The notes: generated by a model not told the origin, from the letters alone. A DNA stretch of 61,912 nt from Histophilus somni (GCF_014202395.1 NZ_JACHGQ010000008.1:1-61912), one strand, 5' to 3'; shown: positions 15,343-24,971, counted from the stretch's first letter. Translations and numbers: made by a program.

Positions 15343-16330
15343 TTTTAAAATACTGTCATTATCTGGTGGTGGTTATCGTGGTTTATATACTGCTGAAGTA
15401 TTAAAAGAATTGGAAAACTATTTAAAAGATAAAAGTAAAAATAACTGTATTGCCAATTATTTTAATTTAATTACAGGTACATCGATTGGCGGTATTATTG
15501 CATTGGCATTAGCTTATGAAATTCCTGCTGAAGAAATTGCCAAAATATTTGATAATAAAGGTCAAGAAATTTTTAAGAAACAATCTTGTATTGGCATATT
15601 TAAGGCAAAATATAATTCAGCCATTTTAAAAAATATTTTAGTCGACTGGTTTGGTGATGCTTTAATTGGTGATTTAAAGCATCCGGTAGTTATTCCAGCT
15701 GTGGATTATACAACGAGCTTCCCTGTTACATTTAAAACAGCTCATCACGATACATTTAAGCGAGATTGGAAACAGAAGATTGTTGATGTGGCATTAGCAA
15801 CTTCGGCGGCACCAACTTATTTTAAACGCCATCGTATTGGAGAAAATGAATATATTGATGGTGGATTGTTTGCTAATAGCCCAAGTTTGGTTGGGTTACA
15901 CGAAGCCGAAATCTTTTTTGAACACCCTATAAATCAAGTCAGAATCTTATCTATTGGCACATTATCATCTAAGAAAACTATCAATCCAAAGACCAATAAA
16001 AAAGGTGGCTTGACCGACTGGGGGGAAGGAGATATTAGAAAAGCCGCTCCTAACATTATTGATATTACGCTCAGTTCTCAACAATTATTTATGAATCAGT
16101 TGGTCAAACACAGGATTAAGGATAATTTTGTTGTTATTGATGAAAACTTAACTCACAGCTCAGCCCCCTATGTTGGATTAGATGAGACCACCAATGAGGC
16201 AAAACAAATCCTTAAAGGAAATGCTAGCCGGTCCTCAAAAGTTGCACTTGGAAACTCCGAAACTTTGGCATTTTTTGATGAAATAGCTATTCCGCCTATA
16301 TTTTATGAAGGAAAAAATAAAAATCAATAG
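15326..16330 (+). CDS. CBASS effector, CapV-like patatin phospholipase (334 aa)
   Basis: Degrades membrane phospholipid when bound by the cyclic nucleotide, killing the infected cell. It has all patatin motifs: oxyanion loop SGGGYRG (residues 13-19), nucleophile elbow GTSIGG (S53) and the dyad acid in DGGLF (D176). I choose ATG 15326, which has GGAG upstream; the frame opens 12 bases earlier. It overlaps the end of cap2. Placing the effector last, with cap3 before cap2, differs from the capV-dncV-cap2-cap3 order of Vibrio cholerae. Confidence 0.92.
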   Translation: MQNQSDFKILSLSGGGYRGLYTAEVLKELENYLKDKSKNNCIANYFNLITGTSIGGIIALALAYEIPAEEIAKIFDNKGQEIFKKQSCIGIFKAKYNSAILKNILVDWFGDALIGDLKHPVVIPAVDYTTSFPVTFKTAHHDTFKRDWKQKIVDVALATSAAPTYFKRHRIGENEYIDGGLFANSPSLVGLHEAEIFFEHPINQVRILSIGTLSSKKTINPKTNKKGGLTDWGEGDIRKAAPNIIDITLSSQQLFMNQLVKHRIKDNFVVIDENLTHSSAPYVGLDETTNEAKQILKGNASRSSKVALGNSETLAFFDEIAIPPIFYEGKNKNQ

Positions 16331-16355
16331 TCAAAGTTATATTCACCTTATCCAC

Positions 16356-16546
16356 ATAGGACATACTCACGCTTATCGTGGCCATTTTGGGTATAATTCT
16401 CTACCGTAATTTGGGCTATTTTCCTATTGAGAGCCGTTTTGCCTATTTGCCATATTTAAAAAATGGGCAATTTGTACTTTATACTGATAATTTGCCCTAT
16501 TATCCCAGCAAAGTCACATTTTTTGATTTGTTTGTCAATAAATGAT
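16356..16546 (+). pseudogene. Fragment of a small membrane protein
   Basis: An open frame reads ILTLIVAILGIILYRNLGYF, then a soluble tail with NGQFVLYTDNLPYY, ending TGA at about 16544. It lacks a start codon after an in-frame TAG. It looks like the tail of a membrane-anchored protein whose start is gone. Not recognised. Confidence 0.35.
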
Positions 16547-16562
16547 GTTGAGCCATTGTGAA

Positions 16563-16690
16563 CTTCTTTGTGTAGTACAAGGTATTCGAGAGTTTGCTAA
16601 ACGCTAGGGACAAAAAATCGCCCACTTGAGAAAGTCAAGTCAGCTCAAAGCGTTTATGCCTCGAATACCGTTAATACACTACAAAGAAAC
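16563..16690. repeat. Long imperfect inverted repeat (~128 bp)
   Basis: Outer arms CTTTGTGTAGTACAAGG and its near-complement pair; next come GGTATTCGAG/CTCGAATACC, TAAACGCT/AGCGTTTA, and a central ACTTGA-GAAAG-TCAAGT. No gene overlaps it. It could be a recombination site, a structured RNA or a remnant transposon end. Confidence 0.6.
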
Positions 16691-16951
16691 TCGTGGATTT
16701 TTAAATAAAATAGCGACAAACTTAAAATAGAATCTTGATACAAATACAAGGTTCTACGCCTATTGGTTTGTCTTGCTTCCAATAAGGAAATGCTAGGATT
16801 AAATAATTGATTCGTTGCAAATTGTGATTGTTCTTGGAAGATGTTTTCCTCTAAGAACGAGTTTTCAATGTATCCCTAACCTGATATTTAGCCAAATAAA
16901 AAGCAACCCACTATAGGATTGCTTAGTATTATTTTAATATTTTTTAGTTGG

Positions 16952-17374
16952 TTAGCTATTGGTTTTGTCCGTTATCGCTTGATTATCAATTAAAGGATCT
17001 TCCCCAAATTTATTAGTGCCATTATTCCCCTGAATTACCCCAATAACAACTGATATAACAAGCGCGATGATTTCGCCTATTCCCGGAATGAGCGAAACCA
17101 AGAGAAATAAAGCGAACCACCCTGATAAATTAATATCATGTAATCGCCTAACAGTAAGGGCAATAGAGGGGACAATAGTAATAATAATGAATGCACCAAG
17201 CAATAATGTTCCAATCCCTGTTAGTATAGCCAGAACGATCGAGACAAGAAAGATAACACAATACCATAGAGCAAAACCCCAATATTCTCTACGTCTAGAA
17301 CGCCCTTTGAAATTAGCGTAATTTTTTGTAAATGCTTCTAAAAAATAAGTAAACAATGATTTTTCTTTAAGCAT
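16952..17374 (-). CDS. DUF805 membrane protein (140 aa)
   Basis: Typical DUF805 protein: N-terminal FTKNYANFKGRSRRREYWGF, then hydrophobic spans and the TVRRLHDINLSGWFALF motif. About four membrane segments; inner membrane. Biochemical role unknown in the family. Followed to the right, on the same strand, by a secreted protein and a small membrane protein, forming a likely three-gene set within the recombinase-borne block. Confidence 0.85.
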   Translation of the reverse strand: MLKEKSLFTYFLEAFTKNYANFKGRSRRREYWGFALWYCVIFLVSIVLAILTGIGTLLLGAFIIITIVPSIALTVRRLHDINLSGWFALFLLVSLIPGIGEIIALVISVVIGVIQGNNGTNKFGEDPLIDNQAITDKTNS

Positions 17375-17426
17375 AAATGACCTCTATTTGAAATTAAATA
17401 AGTATAAAAAAATCGATTTTCAATAT

Positions 17427-17927
17427 TTATTCAACGGTAACATGACCATTTTTAATATTAACAATGTAATTATGTGTAATATAGTTAGCACCGCCAGTCA
17501 TAGTATTACTCACAGTATTAGCTAACACTCTACATCTTTTTATTCCATTTTGATTTGATATTTCCTTTGATTCAAAAGAGGAAAATACAATGTATTTGGT
17601 TCCTTCTCTTGTTGTTTTTTCTACTTCTCGACCCGCACCCTCAAATGCATTAGCGAATGCATTCCATAATGGGTTAGACCTATCAATATTAGAGTTTGTA
17701 TGTCTAATAATAGACTGGGCTGCATCATTTAAACGAACGTTGTCTTGTCTAATTCCATTATCAATATAATAACGTACGGCTTCTTCAACCGCATAATCGT
17801 CACACGCCATTTCTCCTTGAAAGACAGGTATCGCTTGTAATGGAGAAACTATTGGTAATAATGTATCTACCGTAAAAATAGTCACAACAGCAGGAAAAAT
17901 AAATTTCCCAAATTTATTAAAAGCCAT
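17427..17927 (-). CDS. Hypothetical exported protein (166 aa)
   Basis: The N-terminus MAFNKFGKFIFPAVVTIFTV is a membrane or signal segment; the rest is soluble with two cysteines (MACDDYAVEEAVRYY and GIKRCRVLA). I do not recognise the family. It ends 52 bases before the DUF805 gene and starts two bases after the 65-aa gene, so all three are probably co-transcribed. Confidence 0.6.
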   Translation of the reverse strand: MAFNKFGKFIFPAVVTIFTVDTLLPIVSPLQAIPVFQGEMACDDYAVEEAVRYYIDNGIRQDNVRLNDAAQSIIRHTNSNIDRSNPLWNAFANAFEGAGREVEKTTREGTKYIVFSSFESKEISNQNGIKRCRVLANTVSNTMTGGANYITHNYIVNIKNGHVTVE

Positions 17928-17929
17928 TT

Positions 17930-18127
17930 TTACTCCTTAGATTGTTGCGTGTCATTATCTTCGTATTGTTTTTTGCTAAGAAATTTTGCAAACAGGTCTT
18001 TCGGATATGTACACACTATCTTTAAATAACTTTTGAGAAAATCGGGAGAATTAACGTCAAGCCCAGCGGTTTTTCGGTGAGCAACGTAGCAGCCAACGAT
18101 GAGATAAAAGTAGATGATTTCTTTCAT
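17930..18127 (-). CDS. Small hypothetical protein (65 aa)
   Basis: Begins MKEIIYFYLIVGCYVAHRK, a short hydrophobic N-terminus that could be a signal or anchor, then a basic tail. GGAAAAATT precedes ATG. First gene of the three-gene set; divergent from the XRE regulator at 18301. Confidence 0.5.
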   Translation of the reverse strand: MKEIIYFYLIVGCYVAHRKTAGLDVNSPDFLKSYLKIVCTYPKDLFAKFLSKKQYEDNDTQQSKE

Positions 18128-18300
18128 AATTTTTCCTTAAATGCCTAATTTGATAGATTAAATTTGAGTGAAGATATGTTTTTGGGCGTGTGTAATTTAG
18201 TTGTTTTATGATAGAATTTGACTTATAAATTAACTAGCAACAGGTAGTGTCAATTAGCTTCCCTAGTTGTGGGTAAGCTAACCTAATAGTGGGTGATACG

Positions 18301-18762
18301 GTGAGTGTGAACGAAAAAATCCGAAAAGTCAGAGAATCTAAAGCATGGTCGCAAGAACAAATGTCTGAAAAGCTGAATATGTCATTAAATGGCTATGCCA
18401 AAATTGAACGCGGCGAAACGAAACTATATTTAGATAAACTGGAGCAGATAGCCCAAGTTTTTGATATTGATGTTGTTGAGTTGATGCAGTCTGATGGTAA
18501 GAATATCTGCTTTCAAATTGAATCACCTGTATTAGGTGCGATATATCAAGGTGTGGGAGAATCGTCTCTATTGATTGAAATTGAACGATTGAGATTAACG
18601 CTTTCTCATAGTCAAGAGGTTTTAGTTTCTACACAAAAGTTACTTGCTGATAAAGAAGAATGGACAAAAAACTTGGTAGAACAGAAAGATGCTGAAATTC
18701 ATGCTTTAAAAGAAATTATCGCTCTATTAAAACAAAACAGTAAAAACAATCATAGTAGATAA
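18301..18762 (+). CDS. XRE-family HTH regulator with C-terminal coiled coil (153 aa)
   Basis: I favour the GTG at 18301 (MSVNEKIRKVRESK); an in-frame GTG lies at 18289. Residues 5-60 form a Cro/CI-type helix-turn-helix (WSQEQMSEKLNMSLNGYAKIERG). After a linker comes a glutamate- and lysine-rich coiled coil (SQEVLVSTQKLLADKEEW). The TAGTTGTGGGTAAGCTAACC region just upstream contains small inverted repeats that may be its operator. It is divergent from the DUF805 set and may control it. Confidence 0.8.
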   Translation: MSVNEKIRKVRESKAWSQEQMSEKLNMSLNGYAKIERGETKLYLDKLEQIAQVFDIDVVELMQSDGKNICFQIESPVLGAIYQGVGESSLLIEIERLRLTLSHSQEVLVSTQKLLADKEEWTKNLVEQKDAEIHALKEIIALLKQNSKNNHSR

Positions 18763-19124
18763 AACGTATTTAAGGACCAGCTAACCCTGTCCCAAATTCC
18801 GTGTAAACACCCATTTTAGCTTAACGATGATCGTTTAGGCCATCACCAAAATCAATCATAAATTGATTTATTGCCTGTTTTCAGCTCTGAATTAGCATTA
18901 TAAATTTTTTTGATGCTTCTTTAATCTCAAGCTATACTACTTTATTACACAATTATTTATCTAAAGCATTTTTAATGTATCCAAATCTATATAGAGTAGC
19001 TATTATAAAAAATAGAGCTATTGTTATTTTTCATAATTTTCTACTAATCACTGTATTAGACGTACCTCATTTTCGCTAAAAAGAAGCATTTTCATAAAAA
19101 TATACTTTTGAAATATAAAATATT
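18763..19124. other. Gene-free stretch with a possible IS256-type terminal remnant
   Basis: Near 18787-18812 the sequence CTGTCCCAAATTCCGTGTAA followed by ACACCC resembles the terminal inverted repeat of IS256/Mutator-family insertion sequences. No transposase remains. The rest is AT-rich without a supported gene. Confidence 0.35.
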
Positions 19125-19535
19125 TTATCTATGTTGGCGATTAACGGCAATAAGCGGTTTATTTAGTTTATCTTCTGTCATTCCATGCATATACGCATTA
19201 TATTGCCATACAATAAATTGTTGTTTATATCGTTCATTAATTTCTTCTAAACGTTGTACCTGAGCTTTTAAACTATTGATTTGTTTTTGTAGATAATCCA
19301 AGGTTACATTCCGTTCAGGATTAACTTTAGCACTTTCTTTTATTTTTTGCTTCTGTTTACTAAACGCTTTTTGTATATCAGGGTAATTAGCTAATGATTG
19401 TCGCTCTATACTTTTAACTTCTAGTAAATCAGCAACTTTAAGACAGAGTAGAGTCCAAGTTAATTTGCCTTCCCAAGAATAAATTAATTGTATAATTTCT
19501 TCTAAATTATTTTCAGTAATTAAAATTTTAGGCAT
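19125..19535 (-). CDS. ginD: GinD/TnpC-like small coiled-coil protein (136 aa)
   Basis: Last gene of a four-gene recombination module. It has an N-terminal helical domain and a coiled coil near residues 78-105 (TLDYLQKQINSLKAQVQRLE). TnpC of Tn554 and GinD of GInt islands have this size and layout and assist recombination. It starts two bases after the stop of the 675-aa recombinase, so it is translationally linked. Confidence 0.7.
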   Translation of the reverse strand: MPKILITENNLEEIIQLIYSWEGKLTWTLLCLKVADLLEVKSIERQSLANYPDIQKAFSKQKQKIKESAKVNPERNVTLDYLQKQINSLKAQVQRLEEINERYKQQFIVWQYNAYMHGMTEDKLNKPLIAVNRQHR

Positions 19536-19536
19536 T

Positions 19537-21564
19537 TTATAGCTCCATTAATCTATACAAGTCATCATCTAATTTTGCAGTTTCAGGTTTGGCAATATTT
19601 ATATCCATACCTTTTTCTAATAAAGTTTGTTTGATAGGTGATGGATCATATTTATCTGGTACTCTGAATAAAGCGCCATTTGGAATTTGCTCATTTTCTA
19701 AAAATTTAATTTTAGTTCTAATGTGAGTTAATCTCCACCCCAAACTACTAACCCAACGGTCTGCACCAAAAGTTCCCATTTTGTGATGTTCTTTGGCTCT
19801 ATTAAATTGCTCAGTTAGTTGAGTTTCACGCTGTTTTAAGATTTCTAAAGAAGATTCTAAACCTTTAATACAGACAAGCTCTTTACATGTTTCACAATCC
19901 CCATGGCGCACACGAGGAGACATGGCATAATCATGTTCACAGATCCCAATCTCCGTAACGGTCGCAATTCCAATAATATCCTTTCCCAACTCTTCATAAG
20001 TAACAGGTAAATTAAGATGAATTTTATCTAATATAGAAATATCTTCAGGAATAAGTAAATTACGTACTGATTCACTTTTCTCTTCTTCTGTTCTATGATC
20101 GTAGGCTCTATTATCCGCAACTCTAGCACGCCCAGCCCAATTAGCTAAAGTTAGTTCATCCATTCCACCTCGTTCAGATTTGGTACTTAACCAATGCCTG
20201 GCATTATGGGAAGGTAACTTAATAAATTCTCCTTTTTGTGTACCTATGCAGTGTTTTTCCCATAACGATGTTTTTGGTCTTGTTTCTGAATAACAAAACC
20301 TATCATTAATTTGATTAACTGTAGGTAAAACAAAAGAAAAATTTTTAGGAATAACGTCATCATGAAACTCATTCTCTCTGAATAAGAGTAAAGCCTCTGA
20401 TGCTTTTACATGCTTATTTTTATCAATATATGGCCAATGATTAAATTTTGATGTATATTTTTGATAAACAAATTTACCTAAAACATCGAGTGTAATAGCT
20501 CCATTATTTTCTTTTAACAAAGATTTAAACCATTTCGTATTAATTCCATTATTTCCATTAATTCCTAATAATTTACCAATTTGTTTTTCGTTTAGTATTT
20601 GATTTGGATAATAATTATCTGATGGTGCTAGCATGAATTTATTAGGGTATTCTTCTGCAAATTTAGCGGCAATTCTAGCAGGTTTGCTAATATTTACTAA
20701 ACGATTAACGGCTTCAATTACGACATCTTGCATGCTACTAGGAACCCATTTTAACCCTGCTACTCCATTTTTTACAGGTTGCCATCTTATTCCTAGTTGT
20801 TTGTTTCCTAAGCTATCTTCTTCCCATTCTAAGCAATTAACAGATAAAGACATCAACTCAGAACAACGAGATGGAGCGACCATAAGTAGAGCCATAACAG
20901 CTGTATAATATTCAGTTTCTTTGTCTAAATTGGGGGCATCATGAAAGAGTTTAGCAACCAGCATCATTTCTTCATCAGTTGGCATTTTACTTGAACGGTA
21001 TTCTTTTCCTTTTTCATCCAGTAATATAGTCAAATCTCTAGGGCGTTTATAAGGATTTTCCCATAAAGGTAGTCGAGATGTAATTTGATTTTCTCTACAA
21101 AAATCAAATAATTTTTGAATTTGATAACCTAATTTATTGACTGATTTCGTACCTTTTTTATATTTTTTTGATACGATATTTTCTACTTCATGAATAACTA
21201 AATAATCAAGCTGAAGTATGTCAGCCTTTCCTTTAATATTATAGAGAGCCATTTCAACTATACGTAAAGATTCAATATGTCTGGCTAAATTACGAATGGG
21301 ATTTAGAGAATAAGTATAACGAATATAGGCTTTGGCAAATTCAATGAATGGTACAGCTAATGGCTCATATTTATAAGCTGTAGATTTAATTCTTTCTGTG
21401 GAAAAACGAACCTGAACTGGATAAATGCTGAATGTTGTTTTCCATTGGTTGTTTTCCCAGCAATCATTTCCAAAGATAGTAAGCTGATTTTTACTGAAAT
21501 TAATAAATTGCTCTAAATTAGATTTAGGATTATTATCTTTTGGAGTGAAAATTAGATTGTTCAT
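19537..21564 (-). CDS. ginC: GinC/TnpB-like large tyrosine recombinase (675 aa)
   Basis: A site-specific recombinase whose size and C-terminal extension match TnpB of Tn554 and GinC of GInt islands. Catalytic-region motifs: APSRCSELMSL (first arginine), PSHNARHWLST (H-x-x-R) and ANWAGRARVADNRAYDH (tyrosine). A zinc-like tail follows (CEHDYAMSPRVRHGDCETC). Intact. Two bases separate it from the upstream gene. It should act with its two partner recombinases to insert and excise the island. Confidence 0.82.
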   Translation of the reverse strand: MNNLIFTPKDNNPKSNLEQFINFSKNQLTIFGNDCWENNQWKTTFSIYPVQVRFSTERIKSTAYKYEPLAVPFIEFAKAYIRYTYSLNPIRNLARHIESLRIVEMALYNIKGKADILQLDYLVIHEVENIVSKKYKKGTKSVNKLGYQIQKLFDFCRENQITSRLPLWENPYKRPRDLTILLDEKGKEYRSSKMPTDEEMMLVAKLFHDAPNLDKETEYYTAVMALLMVAPSRCSELMSLSVNCLEWEEDSLGNKQLGIRWQPVKNGVAGLKWVPSSMQDVVIEAVNRLVNISKPARIAAKFAEEYPNKFMLAPSDNYYPNQILNEKQIGKLLGINGNNGINTKWFKSLLKENNGAITLDVLGKFVYQKYTSKFNHWPYIDKNKHVKASEALLLFRENEFHDDVIPKNFSFVLPTVNQINDRFCYSETRPKTSLWEKHCIGTQKGEFIKLPSHNARHWLSTKSERGGMDELTLANWAGRARVADNRAYDHRTEEEKSESVRNLLIPEDISILDKIHLNLPVTYEELGKDIIGIATVTEIGICEHDYAMSPRVRHGDCETCKELVCIKGLESSLEILKQRETQLTEQFNRAKEHHKMGTFGADRWVSSLGWRLTHIRTKIKFLENEQIPNGALFRVPDKYDPSPIKQTLLEKGMDINIAKPETAKLDDDLYRLMEL

Positions 21565-21566
21565 AA

Positions 21567-23087
21567 TCAGTGGCTTCCCATAGTTCTTTTCATATCATTG
21601 CAAGCTTGAACAACATATTCAACAGCTAAAATAATACGATCTTTGGATGATGCATAATCTATACTTTTAGTTTGTTTTAAACGTTCTTCCTTTTCTTCAT
21701 ACAACTTATTTAAGATTTGTTGATGAGGGCCATCAATGAGTGGCCTAAACTTAGGACATAAATAACAAGTTTCATATCCAGTTATACAAAAATCATTTGT
21801 TCCACAAGCACCTATCATATCTATTCCGTTATTGGTTATTAAAGATGTTGGATCGTACCCTCTCTCACTTTCATTTAAGTTAGAAATAATTTTACCTGTA
21901 AAGGCTTGAGCGAGTTTTCCCATTTCAGCACCTATAACACGATCAATGTATTGCACTGTATCAGCTGTATTTTCAGTATAGACTTTGACGTTCTGTGTAT
22001 CTGTGTGATCTAGGAGTTCTGCTATAATCGTTGCTCCAACTCCTTTTCTTCCTAGATTCGTTCCCCTTGTATGACGAAAACGTCTTGCATTAACATGAAT
22101 GATTTCACCTGTTCGCTCTGAAACAGCTTTTTGATGTATACAGAATTTTCGTAATGCATTTTGCTCCAATGAAGAAGCTGAATAATGAAAAATATCTTTG
22201 TTTAATAATGAAAGATCAAAATTCCTATTTTTGATATTCTTCTTCAAACAGCTCCAACCAATAAACACTGGTAATTTCATTTTATAACCAGAAATAAAGG
22301 TTTCATCAACCAGACTAAGCAATTTCTTATATTGATATTCCATAAAATTTAGGAGAATTAAATATAAGTCCTCTGTGATAGCAAGCTTTTTAAACGTTTC
22401 TCTAAATAATATTCCTCTCTTTTTGGCACTAGGGATATTTAAAAAATAATTCCATGTTCCTTGAGAAATTTCCTTTCTTAGGTCTTCAAATTTTAAATGG
22501 CGTATTTGAATAGGTCTTCTAGCTGTAGTTTGAAGTAAGTGAATATATGCATATGTTTCAAATGAAATAAGTTCTTCTCTCCAAAGTCTAGCTAGTTCAG
22601 CCATTAAAGCCAAAATTTCATTTTCAGTAAATGCTCCTGTATAAGGGCACCTCATTAATACCGATTTACCTTTCTCATTTCCACTCAATGTAAAGCTTTC
22701 TAGTAGAGCTGCAACAGCTTTATCAACTCCATAATAACCATACTCATGCCATGACAGTAAAAAAACCTTTAATGCTCCTAAATACCATTCATGCTCTTTT
22801 CCTAGTTTATTTTTCCAATCCAATATTATTGGCACATCAATGATTTCTAAATTAGTTGAAATTACTAATCGTTGAAACTGTTGATACATTTGAGATACGT
22901 GATAACTTGAGTATTTTTCGGCATATATTGCTAATGTTTTTCTAAATCCGTCTAATGTTTTTTTATTTATATTTAATATGGGTTGAGAAAAGTTAATTGT
23001 GTTGTCTTTACTTATACGCTAAAAGTTTTCATTTTTATCAAATGCATACCCATCTCTTGACTGTCTAAAACGTTTATTCTGACTCAT
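21567..23087 (-). pseudogene. ginB: GinB-like tyrosine recombinase with an in-frame TAG
   Basis: The reading frame starts at 23087 (MSQNKRFRQSRDGYAFDKNE), overlapping the ginA stop, and is interrupted at codon 23 by TAG (23019-23021); the homologous residue was probably Trp (TGG). It then continues uninterrupted for 483 codons. The catalytic motifs are present: TARRPIQIRHL, the H-x-x-R of RRFRHTRGT, LLDHTD and KVYTEN. Without readthrough, an internal start at 22889 (MYQQFQRLVI) gives 440 aa, which lacks about 66 N-terminal residues. Confidence 0.75.
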
Positions 23088-24353
23088 AATTATCAACCTT
23101 TTTTTGGAACTCAATTTGAAGATCTAATAATATTTTGTTTGCTTTTTCTCTAATATAGCGTTGATTATAAATATTTCCTGATTTTTCTGATGTATGCCCC
23201 ATAAGATGTTGCCTCATTTTGGCTTTTTTTTCAGGAGAAATAAAATCTTTATGTGAAGAATCATTATCTACATTCTGGTTATTCTTATCTACTTTTCGTG
23301 AAAAATCTAAGTTCCATTCATGACGGAAAATATGTGGGTGAATGATAGAGAACTTAGGATCTACTTTTTTCATTGTTGGTACAATAACATTATCAAAAGA
23401 ACTTGTACTAATTGGACATCCTTGAGTTTTTCCTTTTCGATGAGTAACAAATAAATATGGATGTGTATTTGCGTGTGGAATTTTAGAACGATAATTCATA
23501 ATGTAATCATCAATAAGTTGAGCTATTTTCTGCGAAATAGGAAGACGTCTCTCTTTCGTTTTACTTACAGCTTGTTTCTTTCTTGTGTCAAATTTATCAT
23601 CATGCGTTCGTCTAATTGTGATTGAGGATTTAACTGTTCCTATATCAATAAATTGGATTTGAATTGATAATAGTTCTCCTCTTCTAATCCCTAATTCCTT
23701 TAATAAGATAAACATTAAATGGTTTCTTTTTCTGATTCCAATATCTTGAAATGGATTATTAGGATTAGAAAAGTTCGCAATAGACATAAACTCATCTAAC
23801 AATCCATCAGGTAGCTCACTTTCTGGTTTTATAGATAATGTTTTATGATTTTTAGGTCTTGACTCTTTAATTAACTTAATTAGTTTCATCAATTTTTCGA
23901 TATATTCGTTAGATACATTAATTACTTTAGATAGAAATAATATGTATTCTGAAAGCGTTGTTAGTCTATTATATTGATGACTAAGAGATACTGAAGAATA
24001 AATATCAATAAATTGACTCCTGCCTTTCATTAACACACTTTTTTTGTATTGATTACATTCTTTTGCTTTTTTACATTTATTCTCATATGTTGAATAAGAG
24101 ATTCTAACTCGTTTTCTGTTAAGAGTACTTTGTTATGAATTAGATCGCTAATAACAAGATTATTCTGTTTTTCCCAATTCATTATCCACTGTATAGTTCC
24201 CAGCTTATTTCTAATTGTGTTTACTGCGGATTGATTACGTAGTTCTACAGTTACCCATAAGGTTGAATAAAAATCAGGAATACCAGTTTCCACATTAACC
24301 AATAGAGGAAAACGTTCTCCATTTGAAAAAAGGACTGTTTCTAATCTATGCAT
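23074..24353 (-). pseudogene. ginA: GinA-like tyrosine recombinase, two frames joined at an A7 slippery run
   Basis: The first frame (24353 to 24030, 107 aa) holds the N-terminal core-binding part. The second (to 23074) holds the catalytic part with GIRRGELLSIQ, HPHIFRHEW and LMGHTSEKSGNIYNQRY. The junction is ACA-AAA-AAA-G (T7 at 24039-24045 on the plus strand). A minus-one slip there gives one continuous protein of about 425 aa, the expected length. This could be programmed frameshifting, a mutation or a homopolymer read error. Confidence 0.75.
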
Positions 24354-24429
24354 ATCTATTTAATTTACAAAAATCTCATATATAAATACTATCAAATTAA
24401 AGATATTGTGTCAAAATTAATGTAAAAAA

Positions 24430-24458
24430 AGAGAAACCTTGTTTTATAAGGTTTCTCT
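24430..24458. terminator. Perfect hairpin terminator between ginA and ssb
   Basis: AGAGAAACCTT and AAGGTTTCTCT flank GTTTTAT, with A-run and T-run tails on both sides, so it can work in both directions. I infer that the right border of the recombinase-borne block lies between here and 24353. Confidence 0.7.
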
Positions 24459-24502
24459 TTGGTTATTATGATGTATTTTTACATAATTTATGTATATGGA
24501 AT

Positions 24503-24784
24503 TCAGAATGGGATATTGTCGTCAAAATTATCAGGCGGTAGCTCTTGTTGAGTCATCGTTTTTGCAGATTGATTAGTAGCTTGGTAACTAGCCTGTCCCT
24601 CAACGCTATTGGCTACATTCCGACTATCTAACATCTGTAATACATCGCCTTGAATTTCAGTGGTATAACGATCTTGCCCGTTTTGATCTTGCCATTTACG
24701 GGTTTTTAGACGTCCTTCAACATAGACTTTCGAGCCTTTGCGTAAATATTTTCCGACAATAATCACTTTATTAATACCGGCCAT
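24503..24784 (-). pseudogene. ssb: Single-stranded DNA-binding protein with internal in-frame deletion (93 aa)
   Basis: Starts [11 protein letters not shown] as in normal SSB but jumps straight to [20 protein letters not shown]. About 50 residues that should carry the central OB-fold strands and the aromatic DNA-contact residues are missing, in frame. The C-terminus keeps the partner-binding tail DDNIPF. DNA binding is probably lost, although the tail could still bind SSB partners. It sits at the junction with the nested block, away from its usual topB neighbour. Confidence 0.85.
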
Positions 24785-24971
24785 CGTATTTACTCCTTCA
24801 ACGAATTAAATTAGGTTTATTAAACGTGATTCGAGTAAAGAAAAAATCATTTAATTAAAATTCTGTTGGAATGAATTTCCAATATGTGAGTCGCTTATTT
24901 AGCCACACCGACTCAATGTGGTATATTGAATTTCCATTTTTATCTACCACAACAAAAATAGGAAAATCAAT

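Larger units (their letters stand above)
11200..24420. mobile_element. GInt/Tn554-like island carrying type II CBASS (borders approximate)
   Basis: Three adjacent tyrosine recombinases plus a small coiled-coil protein at the right end match the ginABCD layout of GInt islands. The cargo is left of ginD: XRE regulator, DUF805 set and CBASS. The block separates ssb from topB, which are near neighbours in related ICEs. I could not define end repeats. Confidence 0.6.

Noticed and set aside
16331-19124. DUF805 trio and XRE gene as an additional defence system
   Set aside because: No nuclease, NTPase or other effector motif is visible; location next to CBASS alone does not support it.
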